Below, in pieces: positions 27,521 to 35,762 of a DNA stretch of 35,762 bases. The notes beneath the pieces were generated by a model, which was not told where the DNA came from, made no database searches, and saw only the letters and a list, made by a program, of their open reading frames with translations. Origin of the DNA: a virus. The DNA lies in IMG/VR virus record IMGVR_UViG_3300031784_000103, positions 1-35,762 of that record; one strand, given 5' to 3'. The number at the start of each line of letters is the position of its first letter. Position 1 is the stretch's first letter. Both the position numbers and the translations under genes were made by a program.

Positions 27521-27772
27521 ATGCTGCTCCGTCTACTCTCCCTGCAAAAATACTTAGCCAAGCATAGACCCTACAATAGCCTTCCTGAGCCTTACGGGGC
27601 CGATCTGAGGGCTTTAGGCCCTGTCCACGCCTGTACTTGTGGCTGTACTATGTTCAACATTATGGCAGCCTTTGAGGATTATGACATAGCTTGGTGGCAC
27701 CTTGACGGTACCTGTGCCAACTGCGGTAACTTGGTCACAATTCCTTGCCCAGTGGACAACCCAGAGAATTGA
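27521..27772 (+). CDS. Zinc-ribbon actinophage protein (83 aa from 27521)
   Basis: The frame opens at 27419, but the first 30 codons overlap the structured control element, so the ATG at 27521 (GGAAGGAG about 12 bases upstream) is preferred. A His-x-Cys-x-Cys-Gly-Cys with a Phe-Glu-Asp-Tyr-Asp-Ile-Ala-Trp-Trp and a later Cys-x-x-Cys-Gly form a zinc ribbon. The Phe-Glu/Asp-Asp-Tyr region is typical of small conserved actinophage proteins of unknown role. It is the only rightward gene right of 19739 and runs toward the late-operon terminator. Confidence 0.65.
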   Translation: MLLRLLSLQKYLAKHRPYNSLPEPYGADLRALGPVHACTCGCTMFNIMAAFEDYDIAWWHLDGTCANCGNLVTIPCPVDNPEN

Positions 27773-27809
27773 GCTACATTTTTTTAATTGTGCTACAAAT
27801 GCAAAAAGA

Positions 27810-27845
27810 AGCCCCCCACCCAGGATTTCTCCTGAGCAGGGGGCT
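27810..27845 (-). terminator. Late-operon rho-independent terminator
   Basis: An outer stem AGCCCCC (27810-27816) with GGGGGCT (27839-27845) encloses an inner CAGGA/TCCTG stem (27821-27825 with 27830-27834). On the minus strand it is followed by TCTTTTTGC. It lies 24 bases after the small membrane protein gene and ends the late operon; it also faces the rightward gene that stops at 27772. Confidence 0.82.
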
Positions 27846-27868
27846 GTTGCCTCGCGCTTATGGGTTAA

Positions 27869-28063
27869 TTACTTAGACCCACGACCAAACTCTGTTGCCT
27901 TTGGGTCTAGTGCTTTGAGCAATGGACCTGCAATAGCAGCGATACCTGCTGTTGCTAGGGCTTTTGGATCTGTCACTCCGGCAAGGTATAGCGCAATTAC
28001 TGACGCTACTCCAGCACGGAGATATGTTGCGAGCATTGATTTCATCTTTGCATTGATTTTCAT
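27869..28063 (-). CDS. Small membrane protein, holin candidate (64 aa)
   Basis: Residues 10-52 are hydrophobic and Ala/Leu-rich with a short break around residues 29-33, so one or two membrane helices are likely, with a basic N-terminus and a charged tail. Its ATG overlaps the endolysin stop. Size and place suit a holin, which opens the membrane at lysis. It is the last gene before the terminator. Confidence 0.6.
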   Translation of the reverse strand: MKINAKMKSMLATYLRAGVASVIALYLAGVTDPKALATAGIAAIAGPLLKALDPKATEFGRGSK

Positions 28064-28515
28064 TTATTCTCTTTCTTCTTAGGTAAAGGTTTAGGGATGT
28101 TAGCCTTTACTTTGTTGATAGCCTTTGGCTGGGGTAGCCAAGGGAACCAAGGCGAGGTGTCGTTTCCGCACTCTTCCTTGATCGAAATATGTAGGTGCTT
28201 ATTGTGTGGGTTGCTACCGGTGTAGATATGCTCACCCTTAGTCTTAGACCAGATCTTGCCTTTGAAGATCAGATACTTCACACGTGGGTCCTTCTGCAAC
28301 TCTGTATAAATTACTTGGCAGTAGACACCCTTCTCTGGATCGTGGGTGAGATCTACTGCGAACCCGCTATTGTGATCTGAGTTAGGGTTCTGATGTACGT
28401 GGGCTGCCGATGGCAGTAACCCATCACTAGCCTTGGCTCTCTTAGGCCAGTGTGCTGTCGCCTGACGTAGTACTGCAATCGCAGCAGGTGTTGCCTTCTT
28501 TGCTAATGGGATCAT
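28060..28515 (-). CDS. M15-type D-Ala peptidase, probable endolysin (151 aa)
   Basis: Ser46-Asp-His48 with Gly51-x-x-x-Asp55 and a His104/His107-Leu-His109 give the zinc site of VanY/D-Ala-D-Ala peptidases of the M15 family. It would cut peptidoglycan peptides. No signal peptide is seen; a Lys/Pro-rich end of about 30 residues may bind the wall. It is coupled by ATGA overlaps to the two small membrane proteins, forming a lysis cassette. Confidence 0.8.
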   Translation of the reverse strand: MIPLAKKATPAAIAVLRQATAHWPKRAKASDGLLPSAAHVHQNPNSDHNSGFAVDLTHDPEKGVYCQVIYTELQKDPRVKYLIFKGKIWSKTKGEHIYTGSNPHNKHLHISIKEECGNDTSPWFPWLPQPKAINKVKANIPKPLPKKKENK

Positions 28516-28706
28516 TTGTCACACAACATTCTGTAGATTTCATCTACTCTCGATTCTAAACGGTTGACTTGGTCCTTGATTGAACTGCCTGAGTTGGGAC
28601 GTAGTTCATTCAAGAAGTGCTTAACTAGCCAGCGTACTGCTGTAGCAAATCCACCAATAATTGTGCATACGGCAACAGCAACTGTTGCATAATCTTGTGC
28701 TGTCAA
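28512..28706 (-). CDS. Membrane protein with coiled-coil tail, holin/Xhl-like (64 aa)
   Basis: Residues 8-28 form one membrane helix (Val, Ala, Ile, Gly-rich), followed by a basic turn and a heptad helix (about 43-60). This is the plan of XhlA-like or class III holin accessory proteins. It overlaps the stop of the tail gene and the start of the endolysin. With the protein at 27869 it gives two membrane partners for one lysin. Confidence 0.6.
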   Translation of the reverse strand: MTAQDYATVAVAVCTIIGGFATAVRWLVKHFLNELRPNSGSSIKDQVNRLESRVDEIYRMLCDK

Positions 28707-30934
28707 GACACACTCCTGATTGTTACGAGGAGGACACCACCAAAACCATTGAACCTGGTTGATGGAGGTGTGCGGTTGATAAAGTCCATCTCCTCGATAA
28801 GTCCAATATAAGACTCACCTGTACGGAAATCTTCAATCTTGATGGTATCTCCTACATTTTCTACCGACTCTAGGGTAGACATACGATCATACGCAGATCC
28901 TTCATAACCTACTTCGTTATTGAATCTATCCATCTCGTGGTCATAGCACATCACCGGATACTGGATCAGACGCTGACGTGGGATAGCAGGTAGTGACTTG
29001 ACTTGGTAGCCAGTAAACAATGGCCCCTTAGTGCTATCTGTAGATGAACGAGCAAGAGTAAACTTAAAGCCAAGGTATTCTTGGGACCCTGTTGGGTATG
29101 AGATATTTACTTCAGGAACGTTATCACCCTGAGCAAAGGTACCGATGTTGTACTCATCTCCTGTTGAGGTGATTGAGTAGATGTTAAGAGCACCGTTGGT
29201 CGTATCAATACGAGCCTGCATCTGCTTGAAGATCTTCTTCTCAAGGGTGTTGTAACGGATGTAGCCAGTCTGTAGATAGCCTGATGGGATCAGTTCTGTA
29301 GCTGACTCAATATATACAAAGCCATTGGTTCCATCTCCAGCATTACAAAATGCTAGACGGTTGGTATCTCCAAGGAAAGCACACGATGTTGTGTAGTGTC
29401 CAAGTGCATCATTCTGGTCATATAGATCCCAGGCATAAGGAAAGACCAAGGTAGATATCTCTTGACCTAGATCTATGCGAGTAAGCCCTACTTGTCCTTC
29501 GACTCCTGTTGCTGCCCAGATATACTTGTCTCTGAAAGCAAAGTCATAGACTGGTTGGGTTGACTCAAAGAGTAGTGGGCCGTAGTTGATAGATCCATCA
29601 GTGTCAGATACCTGTGCCACACGGACACCTTGGTTTGTACCAATAATCATATAGCCCAAGTAGTAGGAGATCTTAAATGCAATCTCGCCCACTGGTAACT
29701 CTGCTGCTGTGATGGCAGAGGTCAGCGTAGGCATAGTTCCGTTTGTACTTAGAGTAAACTTTTGAATGGTGGCTTGAATGTTTGTATAGCCAGTAAGGTA
29801 GATTGCTGAACCACTAGAGGTAATGCTTGTATAGACAAAGTTATCTGTAGGGTGTGTGTAGACAGCAGTAGGCAAGGTAGTTGCGCTTGTAGCAAACTCA
29901 TAAACCTTGTTATTTGCAGCCAAAACTAGACGTTCTTTGGTGAACTCCATTACAGCATTGGTTATCACAATACCTGTAGCGTTAAACATAAGCGTTGGAG
30001 ATACAGTCGAATCATCTGAAAGTAACTTCTTGTAGACGTGCATCTTATTTGCACCGCCTGATGTCTGGTTAGTTACCCAGTAGGCATAGACTCCATCATC
30101 ACAGATAGCAAAGACTGGATCATCTGTTCCTGCATTGTAGTCAATGAAGTGAGTGACATCTGAGATACAAGTACCGGCTGGAGATACCGCTGTTGAGGCT
30201 ACGTTAGTTGCTGTCTTAGCATAGGTAAAGGTAGTAGCAGTAGGTACTGTGGTGATTGTGTACTCACCATTGAAGGTAGCATCTACACCAGAGACAGTAA
30301 TTTCCATACCTACTGCAAAGCCGTGTGCTGCACTAGAGGTCAGGGTTGCTACGTTAGAAGTCAAAGCCTTGTTAGTAATAGAGGCTGTGATGCGTGGGTA
30401 GATCTTATCTACATCGTACTCATCTAACATCAATACACCGTTGTAGGTATTAGATGTGGTAGCACCAGTATAGGAAGTCTCTGTCCACTTGATAGATCGC
30501 ATAATCTGATCTGGACGACCATTGGCATTGATAGCACCAGTAGTGGTATGGATACCACCATCTACATCTTTGAGTAGGGTAGCTTGACCCTTTTCCCAGA
30601 TGTTTAAGCCCTTTGACTCTGTGTATTGAAAGCGCAAAGACTCATCTTGGATAGGCTCAAAGAACTTGATACCTTGTCCATAGTGGAATGAAGATTGAGA
30701 ACGTAGCCACCAACCGGTAAGCGTCTGCTCACCTGGTTCACGTGACTGGTCAATCTGTTGCTTACGATACTGCGCTGTTACACGGCGATATGGTTGATCG
30801 TCAAGTGGGCTGACGAAGAACGGTAGCCCTGCAATAGCAACGTCATAGGCATAACCACTAGGAGTGTATGTAGCACCTGCTGGATTGGAAAGGGTTAATG
30901 GTAAGCCCTCACTGATATCGTCGCCGTATGGCAC
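28703..30934 (-). CDS. Large tail protein, beta-propeller-like (743 aa)
   Basis: A GTG start with AAGGAG 5 bases upstream. Residues 1-170 are mixed; about 180-250 form an Ig-like module with a Gly-Met-x-Ile-Thr-Val-Ser-Gly stretch; residues 250-520 consist of repeated beta strands, probably a propeller; the end (about 690-743) contains Ile-Gly-Leu-Ile-Glu and a Gly-Phe-Gly-Gly-Val turn. Such proteins form the tail nozzle or hub of short-tailed phages. No enzyme motif seen. It is the last tail gene before lysis. Confidence 0.65.
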   Translation of the reverse strand: MPYGDDISEGLPLTLSNPAGATYTPSGYAYDVAIAGLPFFVSPLDDQPYRRVTAQYRKQQIDQSREPGEQTLTGWWLRSQSSFHYGQGIKFFEPIQDESLRFQYTESKGLNIWEKGQATLLKDVDGGIHTTTGAINANGRPDQIMRSIKWTETSYTGATTSNTYNGVLMLDEYDVDKIYPRITASITNKALTSNVATLTSSAAHGFAVGMEITVSGVDATFNGEYTITTVPTATTFTYAKTATNVASTAVSPAGTCISDVTHFIDYNAGTDDPVFAICDDGVYAYWVTNQTSGGANKMHVYKKLLSDDSTVSPTLMFNATGIVITNAVMEFTKERLVLAANNKVYEFATSATTLPTAVYTHPTDNFVYTSITSSGSAIYLTGYTNIQATIQKFTLSTNGTMPTLTSAITAAELPVGEIAFKISYYLGYMIIGTNQGVRVAQVSDTDGSINYGPLLFESTQPVYDFAFRDKYIWAATGVEGQVGLTRIDLGQEISTLVFPYAWDLYDQNDALGHYTTSCAFLGDTNRLAFCNAGDGTNGFVYIESATELIPSGYLQTGYIRYNTLEKKIFKQMQARIDTTNGALNIYSITSTGDEYNIGTFAQGDNVPEVNISYPTGSQEYLGFKFTLARSSTDSTKGPLFTGYQVKSLPAIPRQRLIQYPVMCYDHEMDRFNNEVGYEGSAYDRMSTLESVENVGDTIKIEDFRTGESYIGLIEEMDFINRTPPSTRFNGFGGVLLVTIRSVS

Positions 30935-30943
30935 TGTGACTCC

Positions 30944-31174
30944 TTAGTTGTTTGTTATTGCTGAGATCTCTTCACCTGATAGTCCAAGTGCTGCTAACTT
31001 TGCCTGAGCACTGAGCTTGGCATCAGCCTTTGCTTCTTCGGCCGCATCACGCTCTGCCTTTTCAATGGCAGCAGCTTGAGCATCTATTGCACGCTGTTCG
31101 ATCTCTTCAGGGGTAAGGTCAATATATGCTGACGTTCCCTTTGATACATCTACTACAAGTTTCTTATCAGCCAT
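30944..31174 (-). CDS. Small Ala/Glu-rich helical protein (76 aa)
   Basis: The start at 31174 has GAAGG upstream; a longer frame at 31207 is less likely. A short beta strand is followed by an Ala/Glu/Lys-rich single helix (about 20-65). It overlaps the gene before by 8 bases. It may be a tail-fibre chaperone or adaptor, but there is no family match. Confidence 0.55.
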   Translation of the reverse strand: MADKKLVVDVSKGTSAYIDLTPEEIEQRAIDAQAAAIEKAERDAAEEAKADAKLSAQAKLAALGLSGEEISAITNN

Positions 31175-31499
31175 TTGTGATTGCCTTCCAGTCGGTTGTC
31201 TCTTCATCCCATTGATACATCAAGCCATCTGTTGGGTAGGCAAAAGGTGCCTGCCACTGTGCGTTCTCATCCAAGGTCCACGATGGGAATGGCTGAGGTG
31301 CGTGGAACCAATCATTTGCTGGGTCATAGTGGAACCCAATGCCTGCGAAGTTGGCCCTAATATTCCCATTGTAACTGGTCTTAACCCAGGTACCGCCGAG
31401 GCTATTCATAAAGGCTTCGCCTTCATCTGGCTCGCTGTTGTTACCAACGAGTACACGCAGAACAATGTTGTTCTCGTCAATCTCTGCCCAATGTGACAT
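31167..31499 (-). CDS. Conserved small tail-associated protein (110 aa)
   Basis: The Met-Ser-His-Trp-Ala-Glu start, a Thr-Ser-Tyr-Asn segment, an Ala-Gly-Ile-Gly-Phe-x-Tyr-Asp stretch, the Pro-x-Pro-Ser-Trp-Thr-Leu-Asp end of a strand and a Tyr-x-Trp-Asp-Glu near the C-terminus match a small protein common in cyanophages and other aquatic phages, usually beside tail-fibre genes. AAGGAG is 7 bases upstream. Its role in those phages is unknown; structural or fibre-tip attachment is likely. Confidence 0.75.
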   Translation of the reverse strand: MSHWAEIDENNIVLRVLVGNNSEPDEGEAFMNSLGGTWVKTSYNGNIRANFAGIGFHYDPANDWFHAPQPFPSWTLDENAQWQAPFAYPTDGLMYQWDEETTDWKAITNG

Positions 31500-31510
31500 T
31501 CTATTTCTCC

Positions 31511-32878
31511 TTATGCTATTGGATATCTAATAATAATAATACCTGAACCGCCTGCGCCACCATCTGCTTTAGGATTTGCAGATGTACCACTTGCTCCACC
31601 ACCACCAGAACCTGTATTTGCTACACCAGCAGCACCGACGTTGTTGCCACCAATCGCTCCAGCAGTGCCGCCACCACCTGAACCGCCTGCTCCACCTGCT
31701 CCAGCAATTTGATTGTAAACACCGCCTCCACCTCCACCGCCGTAAAAACCACTTACGCCAGTGTTAGTAGCGGTAGCCCAAGCAGACTCACTGTTTTTTC
31801 CTGCGCCACCTGCGCCACCTGTAGTATCTGAAACTCCTGTTTGTCCAGCAGCACCAGAACCGCCACCACCGCCACCTGGGTAGTTATTAGAAACGCCACC
31901 ACCATTACCGCCATTGAAACCTTGAGTCCCAGTACCACCAGCAGTAAAACCAGAAGCAGTACCTCCACCGCCTGATGCACCATTGCTACCTGCGTTTCCG
32001 TAAGTACCACCTCCACCGCCACCGATAGAAGCAGTTAGCGCACCAAATTGTGATGATATGCCGTTGCTTCCTGTAGAAGTAGAGGTACCACCAGCACCAC
32101 CTGCACCAATAGTGCAAGCGTAATTAGTAGCACTTGCAAGTGACTGTGATGTAAATACTTGATAACCACCAGCACCGCCACCGCCACCAACGTAGTGACC
32201 GCCACCACCACCGCCACCGATAACCAATACGTTAGCAGTTAAGCCTGTCTGTGGCACAAAGTTGCCTGATGAGGTAAATGCGTGGTACCAATAGGTGCCG
32301 TCATTAGCAACGATGTTTCCACCTGTAGCCTTGGGTGCAAGGACAGGGGTTGTGCCAAGGGCAGCTATGCCGTACAAGGAGAAGGTAGATCCTGCTGCAA
32401 AAGAACCTGATCCAGCAGTAAAAGTAATTGAAGTAATTGCAGCAGTGTTTGACCACAGACCAGCGTTTAATGCTGCAATAGCACTACCACTTGCATTGTT
32501 TTCTTGAACACCGTCAACTGACACAGACTTAAAATTAGATGACCTATAGTTTGGAATGTAGGTTTCAGAGTTTCCAAATGTGTTAGCAGTTGTGCTTGTA
32601 TCGTTTGCCCAGTTACCCCATTTAATACCAGTAGATGACTGACTTAAAGAACCAGCACTACCGCCAAGTCCATAAATCATACGCTCCGAGTAACCAGTTG
32701 TTGTGCCGTTGAAAGTCAAAATACCGTCAACGTAACCGCTTCCTAGATTGACAGTTCCTCTTGCTGAGGTAACAATCTTCAAATCGGTGTAACCGCTAGT
32801 TGGCAAGTTGTCGAAAGTTACCGAGGCTGCGCTTTGGGTAAGGGCGATTGTTTCCAAAAGAATCATATTGTTTGGCAT
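31511..32878 (-). CDS. Receptor-binding tail fibre with glycine-rich tip (455 aa)
   Basis: Residues 1-170 form a beta domain that ends in Gly-Ser-Thr-Phe-Ser-Leu-Tyr-Gly-Ile, shared with the next two genes. A linker with Tyr-Trp-Tyr-His follows near 195, then residues 215-440 consist of glycine-rich blocks (runs of up to eight Gly between Ala, Asn, Ser, Thr) and a final Ile-Ile-Ile-Ile-Arg-Tyr strand. Such polyglycine segments form the tip of T-even gp38-like adhesins and PF21722-like fibres. This gene should carry host specificity. GGGAG is 7 bases upstream. Confidence 0.75.
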   Translation of the reverse strand: MPNNMILLETIALTQSAASVTFDNLPTSGYTDLKIVTSARGTVNLGSGYVDGILTFNGTTTGYSERMIYGLGGSAGSLSQSSTGIKWGNWANDTSTTANTFGNSETYIPNYRSSNFKSVSVDGVQENNASGSAIAALNAGLWSNTAAITSITFTAGSGSFAAGSTFSLYGIAALGTTPVLAPKATGGNIVANDGTYWYHAFTSSGNFVPQTGLTANVLVIGGGGGGGHYVGGGGGAGGYQVFTSQSLASATNYACTIGAGGAGGTSTSTGSNGISSQFGALTASIGGGGGGTYGNAGSNGASGGGGTASGFTAGGTGTQGFNGGNGGGVSNNYPGGGGGGSGAAGQTGVSDTTGGAGGAGKNSESAWATATNTGVSGFYGGGGGGGVYNQIAGAGGAGGSGGGGTAGAIGGNNVGAAGVANTGSGGGGASGTSANPKADGGAGGSGIIIIRYPIA

Positions 32879-32890
32879 TATCTATCTCCC

Positions 32891-34180
32891 TTATTTCGCA
32901 TATCGAATTACTACAACGCCTGAGCCGCCTGCATTACCGCCACCAAAACCGTTGCCACCATTGCCTGTACTAGCGGTTCCAGGTCCTGTGTTAGATTGTC
33001 CATCTCCACCTTTTGCATAAGTTAATCCATTGGAATAAGTAATACCAGGTCCACCAGTGTTTCCAGTAGTGCCACCAACACCAACTCCACCAGCGCCACC
33101 ACCACCACCAACGTAATAGATGGGAGCGGAACCACCGTTACCACCAGCATAACCTTCTACTGGGGAATAAGAACCCGTATTGCCTGCTGCACCTGCTGCT
33201 GCATTATTTCCAGAACCATCAAATGCAGAACCACCACCAGAGCCACCAGTTCCACCTTGTTGAATAGATAGATTAACTCCGTTTAAGTTAGTTTGCGCTC
33301 CGCCACCGCCACCGCCAGATGCGTTAATAGTAGTAAAACCAGAACCAGAAAATGACGAGGTGTTTCCAGAACCACCACGAGCGCCAAGTGCTGTTGCGCC
33401 ATTTGCAGCACCACCAGAACCTATGGTGCAGGTGTAACTCACTCCACTAGAAAGTGACTGAGATGTAATGTTACGAAGTCCGCCAGCACCACCACCAGCA
33501 CAGTTTCCTTCTCCAACCTGTCTTGAACCTGATGCACCGCCGCCTGCTACTACTAAAATATCAGCAGTAAGCGCTTGCTTAGGAATAAAGGCACCTGATG
33601 CACCGAAGGTGTGGTACCAGTATGTTGAATCCTCTGTGATGATACCGCCAGTTGCTTTGGCAGCTCCTTGGTCGGCATTTGCTATGCCGTAGAGTGAGAA
33701 GGTTGAGCCTACGCCTATATTTGCCCCTGGTTGTGCTTGTATGTCCCAGCGATTGACAGCCGCTGTGCTTCTCCATAATCCAACTACTGCATCAACTTGA
33801 CGGCTTGCTGTGTTGCTTCTGCACAATGAAGTTTTATAGGTAGTTGCGTTTGAATAATTCATTAGTTGCACAATTATTGTAGTTGGCTCTGTTGTGGACA
33901 TACCTGCCGTCCAAGTACCTAAATAGGCTTGAGTATTGGTTACGTTTGAATATCTGACACTTTGTGCCGCAGAACCATTACCATCTAAAAGCGTTAAAGA
34001 ATAATTTGAACCAGTATCGTTATTCAAAGAATAAGTATAAGAATATCCTGTGACTGTTGTAGTGGCGTTACTTATTACTAAAACTAAATCGGTATATCCT
34101 GACGGAATAGAACTAAAGGTAACTGATGATGTTGCCGTAGCAACTGTCTGAGTGGCGAGTGCGACGTATGTGTTTGGCAT
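32891..34180 (-). CDS. Receptor-binding tail fibre paralogue, glycine-rich tip (429 aa)
   Basis: It has the same plan as the 455-residue gene: a shared N-terminal beta domain (1-165, ending in Gly-Ser-Thr-Phe-Ser-Leu-Tyr-Gly-Ile), a Tyr-Trp-Tyr-His-containing linker near 188 and a glycine-rich end (about 210-420) closing in Val-Val-Val-Ile-Arg-Tyr. The tips differ in sequence. Two tips next to each other suggest duplication followed by diversification or selection for different receptors. Confidence 0.75.
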   Translation of the reverse strand: MPNTYVALATQTVATATSSVTFSSIPSGYTDLVLVISNATTTVTGYSYTYSLNNDTGSNYSLTLLDGNGSAAQSVRYSNVTNTQAYLGTWTAGMSTTEPTTIIVQLMNYSNATTYKTSLCRSNTASRQVDAVVGLWRSTAAVNRWDIQAQPGANIGVGSTFSLYGIANADQGAAKATGGIITEDSTYWYHTFGASGAFIPKQALTADILVVAGGGASGSRQVGEGNCAGGGAGGLRNITSQSLSSGVSYTCTIGSGGAANGATALGARGGSGNTSSFSGSGFTTINASGGGGGGAQTNLNGVNLSIQQGGTGGSGGGSAFDGSGNNAAAGAAGNTGSYSPVEGYAGGNGGSAPIYYVGGGGGAGGVGVGGTTGNTGGPGITYSNGLTYAKGGDGQSNTGPGTASTGNGGNGFGGGNAGGSGVVVIRYAK

Positions 34181-34181
34181 C

Positions 34182-34748
34182 TTATTTCACCCCGTATAGT
34201 GTGAATTGGCTAGCCGAAGTCCAGTTTCCAGCGCCAGCAATTAAAGTAATTGAATTTATAGCAACACTTGAACGCCAAGCACCTGACGATAAAAGAACCT
34301 GACCTGAACCATTAGCATCAAATCCAGATAGGCTTCTTGATGTTTTGAATTTATTGGTATCTTGATAATCTAAAACATCAATAATTGTCACTCCGTAAAT
34401 TGAGGCCGAAAGAGTTGCGCCAGCCATTTGACCACCTTCAACGTAAGTTGTGTTTGCAGTACCTGTTGCAGTACCCGACCCACTACCAACGCCAATAAGA
34501 TTATGGGTTGAGTAGTTAGCGGCAGTATCGCTATTAAATCGCATTGCTAATTGAACGTTAGAACCTGCATAGTCTGAACGGCCAATGGCACGAATTTGCA
34601 AATGTTTATAGGTGCTAGGAATACCAGCAAAAGTAATAGTTCCTGTCGAGCCACTTGGTGTGACAGTTGCCAAGGCATCATAGGCACCTTGCGGTTCCCA
34701 TAGACGACCTGAGATCTGGGAAGCCCAGATACCTAGAATTGGACTCAT
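34182..34748 (-). CDS. Tail fibre paralogue without glycine-rich tip (188 aa)
   Basis: This is about the shared beta domain alone: it ends in Ser-Gln-Phe-Thr-Leu-Tyr-Gly-Val and has the same Trp-Arg-Ser-x-x-Ala-Ile-Asn-Ser-Ile motif near residue 160. A short extension at the start has a Trp and a Tyr-rich part. It could be the base of the fibre on which the two tipped proteins assemble. The start overlaps the upstream stop (TAATG). Confidence 0.7.
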   Translation of the reverse strand: MSPILGIWASQISGRLWEPQGAYDALATVTPSGSTGTITFAGIPSTYKHLQIRAIGRSDYAGSNVQLAMRFNSDTAANYSTHNLIGVGSGSGTATGTANTTYVEGGQMAGATLSASIYGVTIIDVLDYQDTNKFKTSRSLSGFDANGSGQVLLSSGAWRSSVAINSITLIAGAGNWTSASQFTLYGVK

Positions 34749-35554
34749 TACTGTAGGTCCCCAATCACGGTGAAGTTATTGCTTGAGGTACAGATAATTG
34801 TTGCAGCTGAGTACTGTGCTCTCAACTTAGGAGCAGTAGGGGTTGCACCAGTTGATGTAAGAACTGTAGTTCCATCGCTGATGACAGTAACCTGACCTAG
34901 ACCAAGTTGCTGAATGTTGATCTGCTGACCTGTGGTAAAGACTCCGTTAGGTACAGTCAGGTTGATAGAACTTCCGTTAGATAGTGTGACCAACTTGTTC
35001 AAGTCACTAGCAACTAGCGAGTAGGTAGTACCAGTCTGAGCATTGAATGTTAGATCAGTAGTAGCAGGTGTAGCCCACTTGAGTCCTGTTGCTGTAGTTG
35101 AATCAACTGTAAGGACTTGTGAGTTAGTACCAGCGCCTAATCGAGCAGGTGTGGCACTTGCTGTTGCAGTAATAATGTCACCCTTTGTAGTGACCAAAGA
35201 CTTTGGAATTGCGCCATCTGCTGTAGCAACTCCTGCTGTAAAGAAGGTTGCATCATCACCGGTGAAGACGTGCTTTACTGTGGCTCCTGCCGTATGTGAG
35301 ATACCGCTAGATCCTGCACGAGCACGAACTACTGTGAGTGTATCGCCAGAGATACCAGTAACGGCGACAATCTCTTCGTTGTTAGTATCTACATCGAGTG
35401 CGACGAGGAACTGATCTACGTTACCTGCTGCAAGTGTGACTCCACCCATTAAGGCAGAACCAGTACCTGTAGATACGGTGATCGTAGTAGCTGAGTTTGA
35501 GATAGTAGCGGCAAGTTGTGTCGCAACCGAGGTGGTGGAGTATTTGCGGGTCAT
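34748..35554 (-). CDS. Tail fibre / virion structural protein (268 aa)
   Basis: The start (Met-Thr-Arg-Lys-Tyr, then a Thr-Ser-Val-Ala-Thr) and residues 20-100 with an Asp-x-Glu-Glu-Ile-Val and a Val-Arg-Ala-Arg segment match a protein often found at the base of tail fibres in aquatic phages and actinophages. The middle is Thr/Ala-rich and the end is beta-rich. Function: probable fibre shaft or attachment domain. The start follows the upstream stop by 9 bases. Confidence 0.75.
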   Translation of the reverse strand: MTRKYSTTSVATQLAATISNSATTITVSTGTGSALMGGVTLAAGNVDQFLVALDVDTNNEEIVAVTGISGDTLTVVRARAGSSGISHTAGATVKHVFTGDDATFFTAGVATADGAIPKSLVTTKGDIITATASATPARLGAGTNSQVLTVDSTTATGLKWATPATTDLTFNAQTGTTYSLVASDLNKLVTLSNGSSINLTVPNGVFTTGQQINIQQLGLGQVTVISDGTTVLTSTGATPTAPKLRAQYSAATIICTSSNNFTVIGDLQ

Positions 35555-35563
35555 TATCCTGCC

Positions 35564-35762
35564 TTACTTTGAGTAGTGGAGACGTATAGGGAATTTGTCT
35601 GAAAGTTTGAGTGACTCATCGCTAAGGCGTTGCTGATATAGAGCAAAGATGTAACGTGATGAGTTGGTACCAGCTGCTCCTGGAACCTTGCTATCTGCAA
35701 GGTCAGCCTCAGCAGAGGTAAGGTTGATACGACCTGGATCAATGTAGGAAAGTAGTCGGTAG
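35564..35762 (-). CDS. 3' part of the split small virion gene
   Basis: From base 35761 the frame is open for 65 codons to the TAA at 35566-35564. It continues the 27 codons at 83-1: joined, the gene has 93 residues. The C-terminal part is Asp/Ser/Ala-rich with a Tyr-Ile-Phe-Ala-Leu-Tyr-Gln-Gln-Arg helix. A frame on the same strand that stops at 35554 is a shadow: it runs on through this gene's stop and overlaps the next gene's start. Confidence 0.65.
   Translation of the reverse strand, partial: YRLLSYIDPGRINLTSAEADLADSKVPGAAGTNSSRYIFALYQQRLSDESLKLSDKFPIRLHYSK

Noticed and set aside
31576-32217. Several open frames within the glycine-rich fibre gene on both strands
   Set aside because: They follow from the GGN/NCC codon repetition of the glycine-rich part. 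The fibre gene has ribosome binding site, length and domain order on its side.
31600-33500. Repeated sequence that looks like a CRISPR or tandem array
   Set aside because: The repeats are short, irregular and in frame, and code for Gly-rich blocks. There are no regular spacers.
35554-35742. Open frame of 62 codons at the right end, minus strand
   Set aside because: It overlaps the true gene in another frame, has a composition unlike the neighbours (Leu/Ser/Thr-rich) and runs through the stop and into the start of the next gene. The frame ending at 35564 continues across the ends instead.

Overview
This 35.8 kb window is the genome of a tailed bacteriophage. It is probably the complete circular or circularly permuted genome: the leftward structural operon runs off position 1 and resumes at position 35762, and a 93-codon reading frame stays open and in phase across that join. 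The host is most likely an actinobacterium. The phage encodes a WhiB-type Fe-S regulator and a proteasome/HslV-like peptidase, and many of its small zinc proteins resemble those of actinobacteriophages. The moderate base composition and the gene types would suit freshwater Nanopelagicales (acI), but that is inference. I see no integrase, no phage repressor and no DNA polymerase.

Late module (leftward, 14707 to 83, then 35762 to 27869): large terminase with an N-terminal helix-turn-helix, portal, small proteins, a 1559-residue protein with three companions (probable DNA-ejection or internal virion proteins), scaffold, N4-gp56-like major capsid protein, small head-tail proteins, a row of tail-fibre proteins including three paralogues (two with glycine-rich tips), a 743-residue tail protein, and a lysis group (two small membrane proteins and an M15-type endolysin) that ends at a strong terminator. 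No tape-measure or tail-tube genes are recognisable, so a short-tailed virion is likely.

Control region (14708-15487): about 780 bases without a recognised gene. It holds a duplicated 10-bp motif, a chain of hairpins ending in a terminator (candidate small RNA), a perfect CRP/GlxR-type palindrome, tandem TAACCCT and CTACCCGCTA repeats (possible origin) and a promoter.

Early accessory module (rightward, 15488-19739): about 18 mostly tiny genes. Most are joined by stop-start overlaps in which the ribosome binding site is encoded by the end of the gene before. They include zinc-ribbon peptides, short membrane peptides and a DPPH methyltransferase. A complete transglycosylase domain overlaps two other genes in different frames. 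Two similar, covarying RNA hairpins sit directly behind two stop codons.

Replication and regulation module (leftward, 27367 to 19795): proteasome-like peptidase, Cas4/RecB-like Fe-S nuclease, WhiB, RecA/DnaB-like ATPase, Hjc-like resolvase, primase split into zinc-finger and TOPRIM genes, a MazG/Nmad1-like protein, a sigma factor, a PD-(D/E)XK-like protein, an FmdB-like zinc ribbon and a second methyltransferase. It converges with the early module on a shared terminator at 19762-19798. One zinc-ribbon gene at 27521 reads rightward and faces the late-operon terminator.
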